From Alphaproteobacteria bacterium (GTDB lineage: Bacteria > Pseudomonadota > Alphaproteobacteria > Bin95), in NCBI GenBank assembly GCA_022825195.1, contig JAJDYL010000063.1, forward strand, positions 1 to 33,066: a stretch of DNA of 33,066 nucleotides. The letters are read 5' to 3'. Shown here piece by piece: positions 1 to 8,874 of this stretch. Every line of letters starts with the position of its first letter. The first letter of the stretch is position 1. The translations under genes and the position numbers were made by a program. The notes beneath the pieces were generated by a model. The model did no database searches. It worked only from the letters and a program-made list of their open reading frames with translations, and was not told the DNA's origin.

Positions 1-113
1 TGTGATGGCGCATGGCATTGAGCCTCCTTCGTGTCCAAAACGTTCGCAAGCGCTTGGACGCCAGTAGAATCAATGCCATGCAACCCGTCCACAAAAATAA
101 ACCGGACAGCAGT

Positions 114-187
114 GGACTTGTTCCGGGCATCCATGCGGCCGTGCAGCGGAAGCGGTGGAAGGGGATGCCCGGAACAAGTCCGGGCAT
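114..187. repeat. REP-like intergenic palindromic element
   Basis: A perfect 19-bp inverted repeat lies at 114-132 (GGACTTGTTCCGGGCATCC) and 163-181. The right arm also forms its own compact hairpin: ATGCCCGGA (165-173), a 5-base loop, and TCCGGGCAT (179-187). The core with 'cccggaacaagtccgggcat' resembles palindromic units often scattered between alphaproteobacterial genes; that identification is from memory, while the palindromes themselves are read directly. Confidence 0.7.
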
Positions 188-239
188 GACGGAAGGGGGC
201 GATCGGGCGGCGGGCGTCGAATCTGTCATGGGTTTCGGT

Positions 240-431
240 CAACGACCGTTGGTATCAACCGCTGAAACTGCCGCCAGGACCGAGGCTGGGCCCCGGCTCG
301 GGGGCCGGGGCGACGGTTGGAGGCGTGCGTTGCGAAGTTACCGGAACGAGATGTGTGCATGCGGTAGCCCCCGAGCCGGGGCGACGGTGGGGGTGGCTCC
401 ACCATCGGTTCCGGACAACGACCGTTGGTAT
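240..431. repeat. Nested direct and inverted intergenic repeats
   Basis: The 16-mer CAACGACCGTTGGTAT occurs at 240-255 and again at 416-431; it contains the palindrome CAACG-ac-CGTTG. Between the copies, CCCCGGCTCGGGGG (291-304) and CCCCCGAGCCGGGG (368-381) form a perfect 14-bp inverted repeat, and both are followed by a short GGGGCGACGG-type stretch. The symmetric layout (direct repeat, inverted arms, direct repeat) suggests a small repeat unit rather than chance GC richness. Confidence 0.6.
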
Positions 432-560
432 TATGCCCGGTCTTCGCGCGCTGCGCGGTCTTTCGACCCCGACGCCCCTTCAACTCCGGTCCGCAGAGGC
501 CTATTTCGAACCGGAATCTCCGGCTGCAAACCGGCAGGGCCGGGCGGAGGAGTGTCTCGG

Positions 561-988
561 ATGACCGGCGTTCGTTGGGCCTGCTTCCTGCCGGCGGCGC
601 TGCTGTGGCTTCCCGCCGGCGTCGCGGCGGCGATGCTGGCGCGTATATTTCCCTTGCCCGTGGACGCCGGGCAATGGTGGGTGCCGGTCGCCGCCATCCC
701 TTGCGGTCTGCCACTCGCCGGGGCCTGGCTCGCGCTTCGCCGCGCCGGATGGAGGGGGACGGCATGGGCGGTCGCGGCGCCGCTCGGCGCGCTCACGGCG
801 CCGGCCGCGCTCGCCGGCAGCGTGCCGGGGCCCTGGAGCATGGCCTGCTACGCGGTCCTGCTCAGCCTGCCGGCCTGGTCGGCATACGGAGCGCTCCGCC
901 GCCTGAACGCGACGCAGGCCGTGACATCGGTGAGAAATCCGGGCTACGCTGATCCCAGCCTGCGATCATCGACGGGAGGATGCCGCCC

Positions 989-1010
<22 letters not shown>
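561..1010 (+). CDS. Small hypothetical multipass membrane protein
   Basis: This 149-residue protein is not one I recognise. Hydrophobic stretches at about residues 7-30, 40-60, 70-88 and 95-112 suggest four membrane segments. The start at 561 was chosen because a GGAGGAG ribosome-binding site lies about 9 bases upstream and the first membrane segment begins soon after; the frame is open further upstream but without membrane character. The last 30 or so residues are polar, look non-conserved, and run 22 bases past the start of frmA, so the frmA promoter lies inside this gene. An authentic gene ending earlier, with a lost stop codon, is possible. Confidence 0.55.
921..950 (+). promoter_or_regulatory. 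Predicted promoter of frmA
   Basis: GTGACA (921-926) is followed after 18 bases by TACGCT (945-950), and the frmA start lies about 39 bases beyond the -10 box. The 17 bases ending at the -10 (GAAATCCGGGCTACGCT) nearly match the block upstream of the phosphotransferase gene at 16493-16509, which supports a real shared promoter element. Confidence 0.5.
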
Positions 1011-2098
<1,088 letters not shown>

Positions 2099-2118
2099 CG
2101 CGCCCGAGGCACGGCGCG

Positions 2119-2625
2119 ATGAAGACGCTGCTGCTGCTCCGCCATTCCAAGGCCGGCGTCGGCGCTCCCGACCGCGAGCGGGGACTGACCGGAAGGGGCC
2201 GGCGCCAGTCGGCCGCCGCCGGGCGCTATCTCGCCGCCGAGGGCCTTCTGCCCGGCCTCGTCATCTGCTCGGATGCGCGGCGCACGCGCGAGACGCTCGA
2301 CGGCCTCGCTCTCGGGGAGGGCACGGCGGTGCGGTTCACCCCGGACCTCTATGACGGCCATGTGCCGGAGCTGCTGGCGCTGGTCCGCGGCGTCGGGGAC
2401 GAGGGCGCCTCGCGGGTGCTGGTGGTCGGCCACAACCCGACGATCTCGGACGCCGGGCGCTACCTCGCGCGCGAGGGCGATCCGGACTCCCTCTCGCGCC
2501 TCGCGCTCGGCATGCCGACCTCCGGCCTCGCCGTGCTGAAGTTCGAGGCGGCGCACTGGAGCGCGGTCGGCGCCGGCACGCTCACCCGGCTGCTCCGCCC
2601 GGCCGACTATCCCGACGCGGACTGA
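2119..2625 (+). CDS. SixA-like histidine phosphatase
   Basis: This 168-residue protein belongs to the histidine phosphatase (phosphoglycerate mutase-like) superfamily, SixA branch, whose founder dephosphorylates phosphohistidine in HPt domains. The N-terminal catalytic signature LLLLRHSKAG supplies R8 and the nucleophile H9. R54/R55 in SDARRTRET and H105 in VVGHNPT complete the usual phosphate pocket. SixA proteins are short, as here. The gene begins 20 bases after frmA and is probably cotranscribed with it. No histidine-kinase or HPt partner is in the window, so the substrate is unknown. Confidence 0.85.
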   Translation: MKTLLLLRHSKAGVGAPDRERGLTGRGRRQSAAAGRYLAAEGLLPGLVICSDARRTRETLDGLALGEGTAVRFTPDLYDGHVPELLALVRGVGDEGASRVLVVGHNPTISDAGRYLAREGDPDSLSRLALGMPTSGLAVLKFEAAHWSAVGAGTLTRLLRPADYPDAD

Positions 2626-2702
2626 ACCCGGCGCGCAGGCTCTTCCGCCTGTATCTGAAAGCCTCTAAGGTCGCGCTTGCTGTAAACCGAGGGAGGCTCT
2701 AC

Positions 2703-3824
2703 ATGCTCATCCGCACCGCACTGACCGGCCTTGCCGCGGCGGCGCTTGCTGCAGCCAGCGTTCTGCCCGCTGCATCGGCGCCCGAGCCCGTCAAGATCCG
2801 CATCGCATCCGACCACACGCCGCCGCCGCATCCGGCCGCGCTGGCGGAAATCCTGTTCCAGGAGCGCCTCGCCGAGGAAATTCCGGGCTCCGAGGTCCTG
2901 CTCTTCCCGTCCAAGGCGCTCTACTCGGTGCCGGAGGCGGTCGAGGCCATGACCGAAGGCAATCTGGAGATGACCTGGGGCCAGTTCGGCAAGACGGCCC
3001 AGATCGACCCCTTCATGGCCGTGGTGGTGGGCCCGATGCTGCTGACCACGCCCGGCGCGATCGACGCGATCGACGGCTTCGAGACCTACGCCATGCTGGT
3101 GAAGCGCTTCGAGGAGCTGCATGACATCAAGATCTTCGGCTCCGCCCATCTCAGCTTCTACATGGGCGCGGGCTCCGGCTCCCGCCTGCTCAAGCCGGAG
3201 GATTTCGCCGGCCGCAAGATCCGCTCGATGAGCCCGGTCGAGAACGCCGCGCTGTCGGCCTGGGGCGCGAACCCGACGACCATGGCCTTCGGCGACGTGC
3301 CGCCGGCGCTCGAGACCGGCGTGATCGACGGGCTGCTGACCAGCCTCGGCGGCTTCAACGTCGTCAAGGACCAGGCGCCCTTCTTCACCGTGGCCGGCAT
3401 CAACGGCATCGTCGGCGACTATTACTGGATCGGCGCCAGCATGAGCTGGTGGAATTCGCTCGACGCGGAGCAGCAGGCGATCATCGAGAGGCTGATCGTC
3501 GAGGAGATGCTGCCGTTCGCCAAGAAAGCCAACTGGTGCAACGACAAGCGCATGATCGACAAATACGGCACCGAGGACCCCTCCAAGCCCGGCATCTACA
3601 TCATGACGGCCGACGAGGCCGGCGTGCTGGCCGACGCGCTCGGGTCCGGCACGGCCGACCACATCAAGAAGAGCACCCCGGGCGGCGCCGACGAGTGGGT
3701 GGACCGGTTCGCCGAGGAGGCGAAGGCCGCGGTCGCCGCCAACCCGATGGGTTCGCACTGGCTCGAGGACACGGACTGCGCCGAGATCGAGCCCTGGTTC
3801 GAGCGCTTCGCCAAGAAGAAGTAG
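2703..3824 (+). CDS. dctP: TRAP transporter substrate-binding protein, DctP family
   Basis: Periplasmic solute receptor of a TRAP transporter, which captures an organic anion (usually a carboxylate) and delivers it to the membrane permease. The 373-residue protein starts with a Sec signal peptide (about residues 1-26, ending ASA). The family core shows GNLEMTWGQFG near 86-96, R174 in GRKIRSM (the conserved arginine that clamps the ligand carboxylate) and a PPALETGVIDG segment near 200-210. A GAGGGAGG ribosome-binding site precedes the ATG. It leads the dctPQM operon. The ligand cannot be read from sequence. Confidence 0.93.
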   Translation: MLIRTALTGLAAAALAAASVLPAASAPEPVKIRIASDHTPPPHPAALAEILFQERLAEEIPGSEVLLFPSKALYSVPEAVEAMTEGNLEMTWGQFGKTAQIDPFMAVVVGPMLLTTPGAIDAIDGFETYAMLVKRFEELHDIKIFGSAHLSFYMGAGSGSRLLKPEDFAGRKIRSMSPVENAALSAWGANPTTMAFGDVPPALETGVIDGLLTSLGGFNVVKDQAPFFTVAGINGIVGDYYWIGASMSWWNSLDAEQQAIIERLIVEEMLPFAKKANWCNDKRMIDKYGTEDPSKPGIYIMTADEAGVLADALGSGTADHIKKSTPGGADEWVDRFAEEAKAAVAANPMGSHWLEDTDCAEIEPWFERFAKKK

Positions 3825-3840
3825 CGGCGGCGCCGTTGCT

Positions 3841-3865
3841 GCGGGGGGTCCCCGAGGCCCCCCGC
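3841..3865 (+). terminator. Hairpin between dctP and dctQ (attenuator or mRNA-stability element)
   Basis: GCGGGGGG (3841-3848) pairs perfectly with CCCCCCGC (3858-3865) over a 9-base loop, followed by ACTTCTTT. In transporter operons such a hairpin after the binding-protein gene commonly stabilises its message or partly terminates, giving more receptor than permease. With only a weak T stretch, partial termination or 3'-end protection is more likely than full termination. Confidence 0.6.
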
Positions 3866-3900
3866 CACTTCTTTACCCGCATCAGCCGGAGGCGGCCCGG

Positions 3901-4497
3901 ATGACCGACAGTTCCCCCGACATACCCGAACCTGTCGGCATCGACCTTGCCATCGACCGCGCCTACCGCGCCCTGCATTTCCTGCTCGACAAGGTCGTGG
4001 CCCGCATCGCCGCCATCATCCTGCTCAGCGGCACGCTGCTCGCCTGCATCGAGATCGTGCGCCGCTACATACTGGGCGTCGTGTTCGACTGGGGGCAGGA
4101 CGCCGTCACCTATGTCTCCATCGCGGCGGTGTTCATCTATTTCGCGGTGACGCAGGCCTCGCGCTCGCACCTTGCCGTGCTGGCGCTGCTGGACCTGCTG
4201 CGCAGCCGGGGCTTCGTGCGGACCGTGCTGGCGATCCGGGTCTTCGTGTCCGCCGTCTCGCTCACACTGTTCACGGCGCTTGCATACTGGGGCCTGCCGG
4301 CGGTCGAGCGCGCCGAGAAGCTCGGCCGCACCACCCAGAGCATGGTGATCCTCATCTGGCCGTTCCAGGCCTGCCTCGTCATCGCGTTCGCGCTGATGGC
4401 AGTCGTCACCCTCTTCCACCTCTACCAGGACGCGCAGGCGCTGCGCGGCAAGACCGTGTTCCCCTGGGCCCCGGTCGAGGAAGGGATCGAGATCTGA
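3901..4497 (+). CDS. dctQ: TRAP transporter small permease, DctQ family
   Basis: This 198-residue protein is the small membrane subunit that pairs with DctM. Hydrophobic segments near residues 33-54, 65-86, 107-129 and 145-170 give the expected four-helix DctQ layout. The motif with RRYILGVVFDWGQDAVTY near 57-74 resembles the family's conserved helix-2 region. The gene follows dctP after a 76-base gap holding a hairpin, and its stop is one base before the dctM start, so translational coupling with dctM is likely. Confidence 0.9.
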   Translation: MTDSSPDIPEPVGIDLAIDRAYRALHFLLDKVVARIAAIILLSGTLLACIEIVRRYILGVVFDWGQDAVTYVSIAAVFIYFAVTQASRSHLAVLALLDLLRSRGFVRTVLAIRVFVSAVSLTLFTALAYWGLPAVERAEKLGRTTQSMVILIWPFQACLVIAFALMAVVTLFHLYQDAQALRGKTVFPWAPVEEGIEI

Positions 4498-4498
4498 C

Positions 4499-5782
4499 AT
4501 GGGCGCGCTCGGCACAGGCCTCATCGCCCTTCTCGCGCTCGGCGCGCCCATCGGCGTTGCGCTCGGCGGGGCGGCCGTCGCCTTCATCCTCTACGACCCG
4601 GTGCTGTCGGCGAACACCGCCTTCCGCGCCTTCTTCAGCTTCGTCAACAAATACACGCTCATGGCGATCCCGTTCTTCATCTATGCGGGATTCCTCATGG
4701 AGCGGACGGGGCTGATCTCCAAGCTGTTCAAGTTCGCCGACGCCATCATCGGCTGGCTGCCCGGCGGCTTCGCCTACGCCACCCTGATCGCGGCCGTGCT
4801 GTTCGGCGCCATATCCGGCTCCAGCACCGCCATGGCGGCGGCGATGGGCGTGATCGCCTATCCGGAGATGATCCGGCGCGGCTATCCGGTCTGGATGGCG
4901 GCGGGCGTCATCGCCTGCGGCGGCGGCATCGCCATCCTGATCCCGCCCTCGATCACGCTCATCCTCTTCGGCATCATCACCGAGGAGTCCATCGTCAAGC
5001 TGTTCTTCGCGGGCTTCGTGCCGGGCATCATGCTGGCGATCTCGGATGCGGTCATCATCGTCTTCATCGCCTGGCGGCTGAAGCTGCCCGCGGGCGAGTT
5101 CAGCCTCGGCAATCTCTGGCACTCGACCGTCGAGGCGCTGCCGGCGATCCTGATGCCGGTCTTCGTGCTGGGCGGGCTGTACGGGGGCGTGTTCACGCCG
5201 ACCGAGGCGGGCGCGGCGTCCTGCGCCTATGCGCTGATCTACGGCCTGGTGGCCCGGCGCGGCGCGTTCCTGCGCGAGCTGCTGCCGACGACCATGCGCG
5301 CGGCCAACCTCACCGCCATCGTCTTCTTCCTGCTCGGCTGCGTCGGCGTCTTCCAGTTCCTGCTCGCCAACAAGGGCTGGCCGCAGGAGGTCGCCACCTG
5401 GGTGGGCGCGCAGGGCCTGTCCGTCATGGGCTTCCTGATCGTGCTGCTGGCGGTGCTGCTGGTCCTGTCCATGTTCCTGACGGGCGTGGCGATCCTGGCG
5501 CTGACGGTGCCGATCATCTACCCGGTCTCGCTGACGCTCGGCATCGACCCGATCCATCTCGGTATCCTGTTCGCGCTCGCGGTGGAGATGGGCGGCGTGA
5601 TCCCGCCGGTCGGGCTCAACCTGTTCGCTGTGAGCGGCACGACCGGGGTCCCGGTGACACGGGTGATGAAGGGCGCGATCCCGTTCCTGTGTACGGACGG
5701 CATCGTGCTGGTCCTCGTGCTGCTGTTCCCCGTGCTCGCGCTCTGGCTGCCCAACTCCATGGTCCAGTCGGTGTTCAACTAG
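4499..5782 (+). CDS. dctM: TRAP transporter large permease, DctM family
   Basis: This 427-residue protein is the sodium-driven transport subunit in the inner membrane. It is of normal family length and hydrophobic throughout, with about 12 segments. The GAISGSSTAMAAAMG motif near residues 103-117 and IPPSITLILFG near 148-158 are typical of the first DctM half, and GGVIPPVGLNLF near 363-374 is the related motif in the second half. Together these match the inverted-repeat elevator transporter fold. It completes the dctPQM operon; no terminator with a T run is apparent after it. Confidence 0.93.
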   Translation: MGALGTGLIALLALGAPIGVALGGAAVAFILYDPVLSANTAFRAFFSFVNKYTLMAIPFFIYAGFLMERTGLISKLFKFADAIIGWLPGGFAYATLIAAVLFGAISGSSTAMAAAMGVIAYPEMIRRGYPVWMAAGVIACGGGIAILIPPSITLILFGIITEESIVKLFFAGFVPGIMLAISDAVIIVFIAWRLKLPAGEFSLGNLWHSTVEALPAILMPVFVLGGLYGGVFTPTEAGAASCAYALIYGLVARRGAFLRELLPTTMRAANLTAIVFFLLGCVGVFQFLLANKGWPQEVATWVGAQGLSVMGFLIVLLAVLLVLSMFLTGVAILALTVPIIYPVSLTLGIDPIHLGILFALAVEMGGVIPPVGLNLFAVSGTTGVPVTRVMKGAIPFLCTDGIVLVLVLLFPVLALWLPNSMVQSVFN

Positions 5783-5897
5783 TGCTCCCTCCGGGGCGAC
5801 GGGGGAAGACGGCGCTGCGCCCCGAACCGCAGCACGACAGGCCCGGGAGCGATGGCCCTGCGGAACCGCCGGGATGTCATCCGGTCCAATCCGACCG

Positions 5898-5924
5898 TTG
5901 AATGAAATGGAGTTTCCATATAAG
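5898..5924 (+). promoter_or_regulatory. Possible promoter for the small coiled-coil gene
   Basis: TTGAAT (5898-5903) and TATAAG (5919-5924) are separated by 15 bases, in an AT-rich patch between dctM and the next gene. The spacing is short. The intervening sequence contains ATGGA-gtt-TCCAT, a small palindrome that could be an operator or chance. Confidence 0.3.
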
Positions 5925-5975
5925 GTGCATCGTCCTCATGCTCCGTGGAAGATCCGGGAACGGGAAGATAGCCGC

Positions 5976-6179
5976 ATGGATTGGCTGAACGCGGATACTC
6001 TCCAGCTGGCTGGCATCGTCGGCATCATCGCGTTCTTGTGGTCTCTGCATCGGGATGTGCGCAGCCTGTCGGAGCGCGTGGCGCGTCTGGAAGGCGCCTT
6101 TGAAGGCTTGCGCGACGCCATGGGGCGTCTTGAGGACAGAATGACCGGGGTCGAGAATCGGCAGGGACAAAAGACCTGA
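5976..6179 (+). CDS. Small membrane-anchored coiled-coil protein, function unknown
   Basis: This 67-residue protein has one hydrophobic segment (about residues 10-24, LAGIVGIIAFLWSL) followed by a heptad-like charged helix (about 27-62) with repeated leucines and arginine/glutamate pairs, so a bitopic coiled-coil protein is likely. Similar short 'one helix plus coiled coil' proteins are common hypotheticals in this bacterial group. ATG 5976 was chosen over an in-frame upstream start at 5907 because coding character begins here and GGGAAGATAG lies just before it. No function can be assigned. Confidence 0.6.
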   Translation: MDWLNADTLQLAGIVGIIAFLWSLHRDVRSLSERVARLEGAFEGLRDAMGRLEDRMTGVENRQGQKT

Positions 6180-6224
6180 CCGGATCGAATCGCATCCTGT
6201 CCGGCTGCGCAGGAGGACCGCCGA

Positions 6225-6665
6225 ATGTCCGAGTCCGGGACTGAAACCCCCGCCACCCACCACGCCCCCGTCGTGCGCCGCCCGGCGGACCATCCGGGGC
6301 ATCGGGGGCGGTTCGCCAATGTGACGCGGATGGTCTTCCACCCGACGCCGGAGCGCCCGACCACGCCCAATGCCGGCCTCGTCACCTACGAGCCGGGCGC
6401 GGGCTTCCCGCTGCACAGGCACGATTTCGCCCAGCTCTGGTATGTGGCGGAAGGCGAGTGCCGCTTCGGCGACCGGACGCTCAGGGCCGGCGACATGGTC
6501 TATATGGAGGACCCGCATTTCGAACACGAGATGCACACGGAGACGGGCTGCACCATCGTCTTCATGCAATATCCCGGCCCGACGACGGGCGCGCGCCCCA
6601 TCTATGAAGGCCGCTTCGACGGCAGGGAAGCCGCCGGGGGCGCGGAACCGGACCTGGAGCGGTAG
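6225..6665 (+). CDS. Cupin-domain protein
   Basis: This 146-residue single-domain cupin has both conserved motifs. Motif 1 supplies H64 and H66 (FPLHRHDFAQLWYV), followed by a glycine-rich turn (EGECRFGDRTLRAGDMVY); motif 2 supplies metal-ligand candidates H98, H101 and H104. A metal-binding beta-barrel acting as a small dioxygenase, isomerase or sensor is likely, but the substrate cannot be read. An AGGAGG ribosome-binding site precedes the start. It is followed 40 bases later by the DUF1330 gene on the same strand. Confidence 0.8.
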   Translation: MSESGTETPATHHAPVVRRPADHPGHRGRFANVTRMVFHPTPERPTTPNAGLVTYEPGAGFPLHRHDFAQLWYVAEGECRFGDRTLRAGDMVYMEDPHFEHEMHTETGCTIVFMQYPGPTTGARPIYEGRFDGREAAGGAEPDLER

Positions 6666-6705
6666 CCGGCGGCTGCCGGGCGCGGCGCGGACTGGGGAGG
6701 ACGCC

Positions 6706-6999
6706 ATGGCGAAGGGTTACTGGGTGGTTTGCTACCGGGCGGTCGGGAACCCGGCCGTCCTGCCGGACTATGCGGAGCGCGCCGGGGCCGCGGTCCGGGC
6801 CGGCGGCGGCAGGTTCCTCGCGCGCGGCGGGCGCATGGAAGCCCACGAGGCGGGCTTTGCCGAACGCACGGTCGTCGTCGAGTTCCCGAGCTTCGAGCAG
6901 GCCGTCGCCACGCATGACGGGGAGGATTACCGGGCCGCGGCCGCCTTGCTCGAAGGCGCCGTCGAGCGCGATTTCCGGATCGTGGAAGGCGTCGACTGA
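6706..6999 (+). CDS. DUF1330 domain protein
   Basis: This 97-residue protein has the DUF1330 layout: an N-terminal KGYWVVCYRAVGNPAVLPDY strand-helix, a central GGGRFLARGG turn, and VVVEFPSFEQAVA leading into a helix ending in EDYRAAAALL. The family adopts a dimeric ferredoxin-like (alpha/beta barrel) fold; its function is unknown. A GGGGAGG ribosome-binding site precedes the ATG. It lies in a run of small stand-alone proteins. Confidence 0.85.
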   Translation: MAKGYWVVCYRAVGNPAVLPDYAERAGAAVRAGGGRFLARGGRMEAHEAGFAERTVVVEFPSFEQAVATHDGEDYRAAAALLEGAVERDFRIVEGVD

Positions 7000-7012
7000 C
7001 GGGGCCGGCCGG

Positions 7013-7041
7013 CTGACCGCGCGGCGTCCGGCTGCTATTCT
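7013..7041 (+). promoter_or_regulatory. Predicted promoter of the YdhR-like gene
   Basis: CTGACC (7013-7018) and TATTCT (7036-7041) are 17 bases apart and lie 35 bases upstream of the YdhR-like start, so this small gene may have its own transcript. Confidence 0.45.
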
Positions 7042-7075
7042 GGCCCCGGAACGGTCAATCGAGGAGGCTCCGACC

Positions 7076-7393
7076 ATGGCGGTAACCGCAATCGTCCGCA
7101 TCCCGCTGCCGGAAGGAAAGACGCGCGAGGCGGCAAGGGCCGCGTTCGAGGCGTCCGCGCCGCTCTACCGGGGCGTGCAGGGTCTGGTGCGGAAATACTA
7201 TCTGCTGTCCGAGGACGGGCGCACCGGCGGGGGCGTCTATCTGTTCGAGTCGCGCGAGGACGCCGAGCGCCTCTATGACGCGGCCTGGCGGGCCGGCATC
7301 CGCGAGCGCCTGGGCGCCGAACCCGAAATCGAATATTTCGAGTCGCCGGTCATCGTCGACAACGACTCGGGCGCGATCTCCATCGCCGCCTGA
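7076..7393 (+). CDS. YdhR-like putative monooxygenase (dimeric alpha/beta barrel)
   Basis: This 105-residue protein resembles the YdhR family: an alternating beta-alpha-beta pattern, GLVRKYYLLSEDGRTGGGVYLFESREDAERLY near residues 38-67 (written here as a location of key features: the RKYY strand, the GG turn and the LFESRE segment), and a C-terminal strand with EIEYFESPVIVDN. The fold is a dimeric ferredoxin-like barrel related to small oxygenases such as ActVA-Orf6; the reaction is unknown. A GAGGAGG ribosome-binding site sits before the ATG, and a strong hairpin lies about 140 bases after the stop. Confidence 0.7.
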   Translation: MAVTAIVRIPLPEGKTREAARAAFEASAPLYRGVQGLVRKYYLLSEDGRTGGGVYLFESREDAERLYDAAWRAGIRERLGAEPEIEYFESPVIVDNDSGAISIAA

Positions 7394-7499
7394 CCCGCTC
7401 CCGGTCTCGGGGGCTGCCAGGTCCGCCTGTCGCGGCATCCGGTCTCCGGTCGAAAGACACGATTCGTTCGGGAATCTCGAAATAATTTCCGATTGATGA

Positions 7500-7526
7500 T
7501 TGACTGCTGAGCAAATGTGCTATGAT
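7500..7526 (+). promoter_or_regulatory. Extended -10 promoter-like sequence
   Basis: TTGACT (7500-7505) lies 15 bases before TATGAT (7521-7526), and the -10 is preceded by TGC (7518-7520), an extended -10 element. It sits in a local AT-rich patch. The spacer is short for sigma-70, but extended -10 promoters tolerate a weak -35. The predicted transcription start falls at the first base of the hairpin at 7533-7563, so this may be a promoter for a structured leader or small RNA, or a chance match in front of a terminator. Confidence 0.4.
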
Positions 7527-7532
7527 GGGACA

Positions 7533-7563
7533 GAGGAAGCGGCGTCCGCGGGGCCGCTTCCTC
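7533..7563 (+). terminator. Strong hairpin, probable terminator of the upstream gene
   Basis: GAGGAAGCGGC (7533-7543) pairs perfectly with GCCGCTTCCTC (7553-7563) over a 9-base loop, followed by CTCCTTT. The 11-bp stem with a weak T stretch matches the style of the other hairpins in this window (15862-15894 and 27751-27782). It most simply ends transcription from the YdhR-like gene. Confidence 0.6.
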
Positions 7564-7992
7564 CTCCTTTCGCGCCGGCGCGGAAAAAGCCCGGAGAAAC
7601 GCAGGGGAGACGTGCGCCCTGCGCCTGCCTCGCGCGCGGGCAATCAGGTGCGCGAACCGCGCCGGCGCTAAACGCCCGCCCGGACGCGCACGCAGGCGCG
7701 CACGCGATACGCGCGAAACAGGGTCCGCGCCCCGGCCCGGCAAGCGGGAGCGCGGACGGAACGAACGCGATGGAGGAAAGGCCCATGCCGAAGACGCGAA
7801 GGCGGGGAAACCGGACGGACTGGCCGCGCGCGGCCGGAACGGCGGCTTCATGCCCGAACGGGCAACCGGATATGCGCCGGGAGCAAGGCCGGCCGCGACG
7901 CCGCATGACAAAACATGACACATCATGACACTCTCGACGGTCCCTCCGCCTTCGGGCGGCGGGCGCCCGCCGATGCAAGCGAAGGAGCGCGC
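7564..7992 (+). other. Gene-poor leader region with a doubtful small ORF (7785-7928)
   Basis: The stretch is GC-rich and full of CGCG dinucleotides, with no recognisable protein. The only candidate is a 47-residue arginine-rich ORF at 7785-7928, starting MPKTRRRGNRT, preceded by GGAGGAAAGG with suitable spacing. It has no known family and looks low-complexity. The frame of the next gene is open back to 7915, but AAGGAG before ATG 7993 decides that start. The region could hold a small RNA or long 5' leader if the promoter at 7500 is real. Confidence 0.35.
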
Positions 7993-8874
7993 ATGACCCC
8001 GCCCCCGGACTTCGCCCATGCCAGCGCCGATCTGGGCGAGGTGACGATCCACTATGTCTCGGCGGGCGCGGACCCGCGCTCGGCGCCGCCGGTGGTGCTG
8101 CTGCACGGCTGGCCCGAGACCTGGTTCGAGTGGCGCCATGTCATGCCGGCGATCGCGGCGCGCCATCCGGTCATCGCGCCCGACCTGCGCGGGCTCGGCG
8201 ATTCCTCGCGGCCGGGCGACGGCTATGACAAGCGCACGGTGGCGGAGGACATTTACCGCCTGCTCTCCGACCGTCTCGGCCTGGAGCGCTGGCACCTTGC
8301 CGGCCATGACTGGGGCGGGCCGACGGCCTTCGCGCTCGCGGCGGCGCATCCGGAAGCCGTGCTCAGCCTGACCGTGATCGACGTGGTGATCCCCGGCGAC
8401 GGCGGGGAATTCTCGCAGGGCGGGCGGCGCTGGCACCATGCCTTCCACCGCACGCCGGACCTGCCCGAGGCGCTGGTGGGCGGGCGCGAGCGCACCTATC
8501 TCGGCTGGTTCTACCGCGCCTACTCCGCGCGGCCGGACGCCATCGACGACGAGGCCGTCGAGGAATATCTGCGCACCTACAGCCGGCCGGAGGCGCTCCG
8601 GGCCGGCTTCGCCTACTACCGGAACCTGCCGCGCGACGCGGCCGACAACGAGGCGCTGCTGGCGACGGGGTTCCGGCTGCCCATGCCCGTGCTCGCCATC
8701 GGCGGCGGCAGGACGGACGCATTCGGGCGGGCCGGCGAGGTCGAGGCGTCGATGCGCCGGGTCGCGGGCGATGTCCGGGGACTGATCGCGGAGGAGAGCG
8801 GCCATTTCGTGCCCGAGGAAGACCCGGAGCTTGTCGCCGGCGCCATTCTCGAACATGCGGCGCGGTGCGGATGA
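7993..8874 (+). CDS. Alpha/beta hydrolase, epoxide hydrolase / haloalkane dehalogenase-like
   Basis: This 293-residue alpha/beta hydrolase shows the oxyanion motif HGWPE (residues 38-42) and the nucleophile elbow GHDWGG with D106. An aspartate nucleophile followed by tryptophan is characteristic of epoxide hydrolases, haloalkane dehalogenases and fluoroacetate dehalogenases rather than serine esterases. H271 (SGHFVPEE) is the likely catalytic base and D242 a candidate acid. Lid tyrosines (Y169, Y174, Y177) are present, as epoxide hydrolases need. The stop overlaps the next gene as ATGA, so it heads a three-gene overlapping unit with ChaC-like and dienelactone hydrolase genes. Substrate is unknown. 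Confidence 0.85.
   Translation: MTPPPDFAHASADLGEVTIHYVSAGADPRSAPPVVLLHGWPETWFEWRHVMPAIAARHPVIAPDLRGLGDSSRPGDGYDKRTVAEDIYRLLSDRLGLERWHLAGHDWGGPTAFALAAAHPEAVLSLTVIDVVIPGDGGEFSQGGRRWHHAFHRTPDLPEALVGGRERTYLGWFYRAYSARPDAIDDEAVEEYLRTYSRPEALRAGFAYYRNLPRDAADNEALLATGFRLPMPVLAIGGGRTDAFGRAGEVEASMRRVAGDVRGLIAEESGHFVPEEDPELVAGAILEHAARCG

Larger units (their letters stand above)
1..560. other. Gene-free, repeat-rich intergenic region
   Basis: I see no convincing gene here. The long reading frames that cross it are open in several frames at once, have no recognisable protein character and are explained by high GC. The region holds a REP-like palindromic element (114-187), a second repeat cluster (240-431), and the ribosome-binding site of the following membrane-protein gene (GGAGGAG near 546-552). 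The first 110 bases show nothing I can name. Confidence 0.6.

Noticed and set aside
5783..5870. A terminator after dctM (GGGGCG ... CGCCCC)
   Set aside because: The loop would exceed 20 bases and no T run follows.
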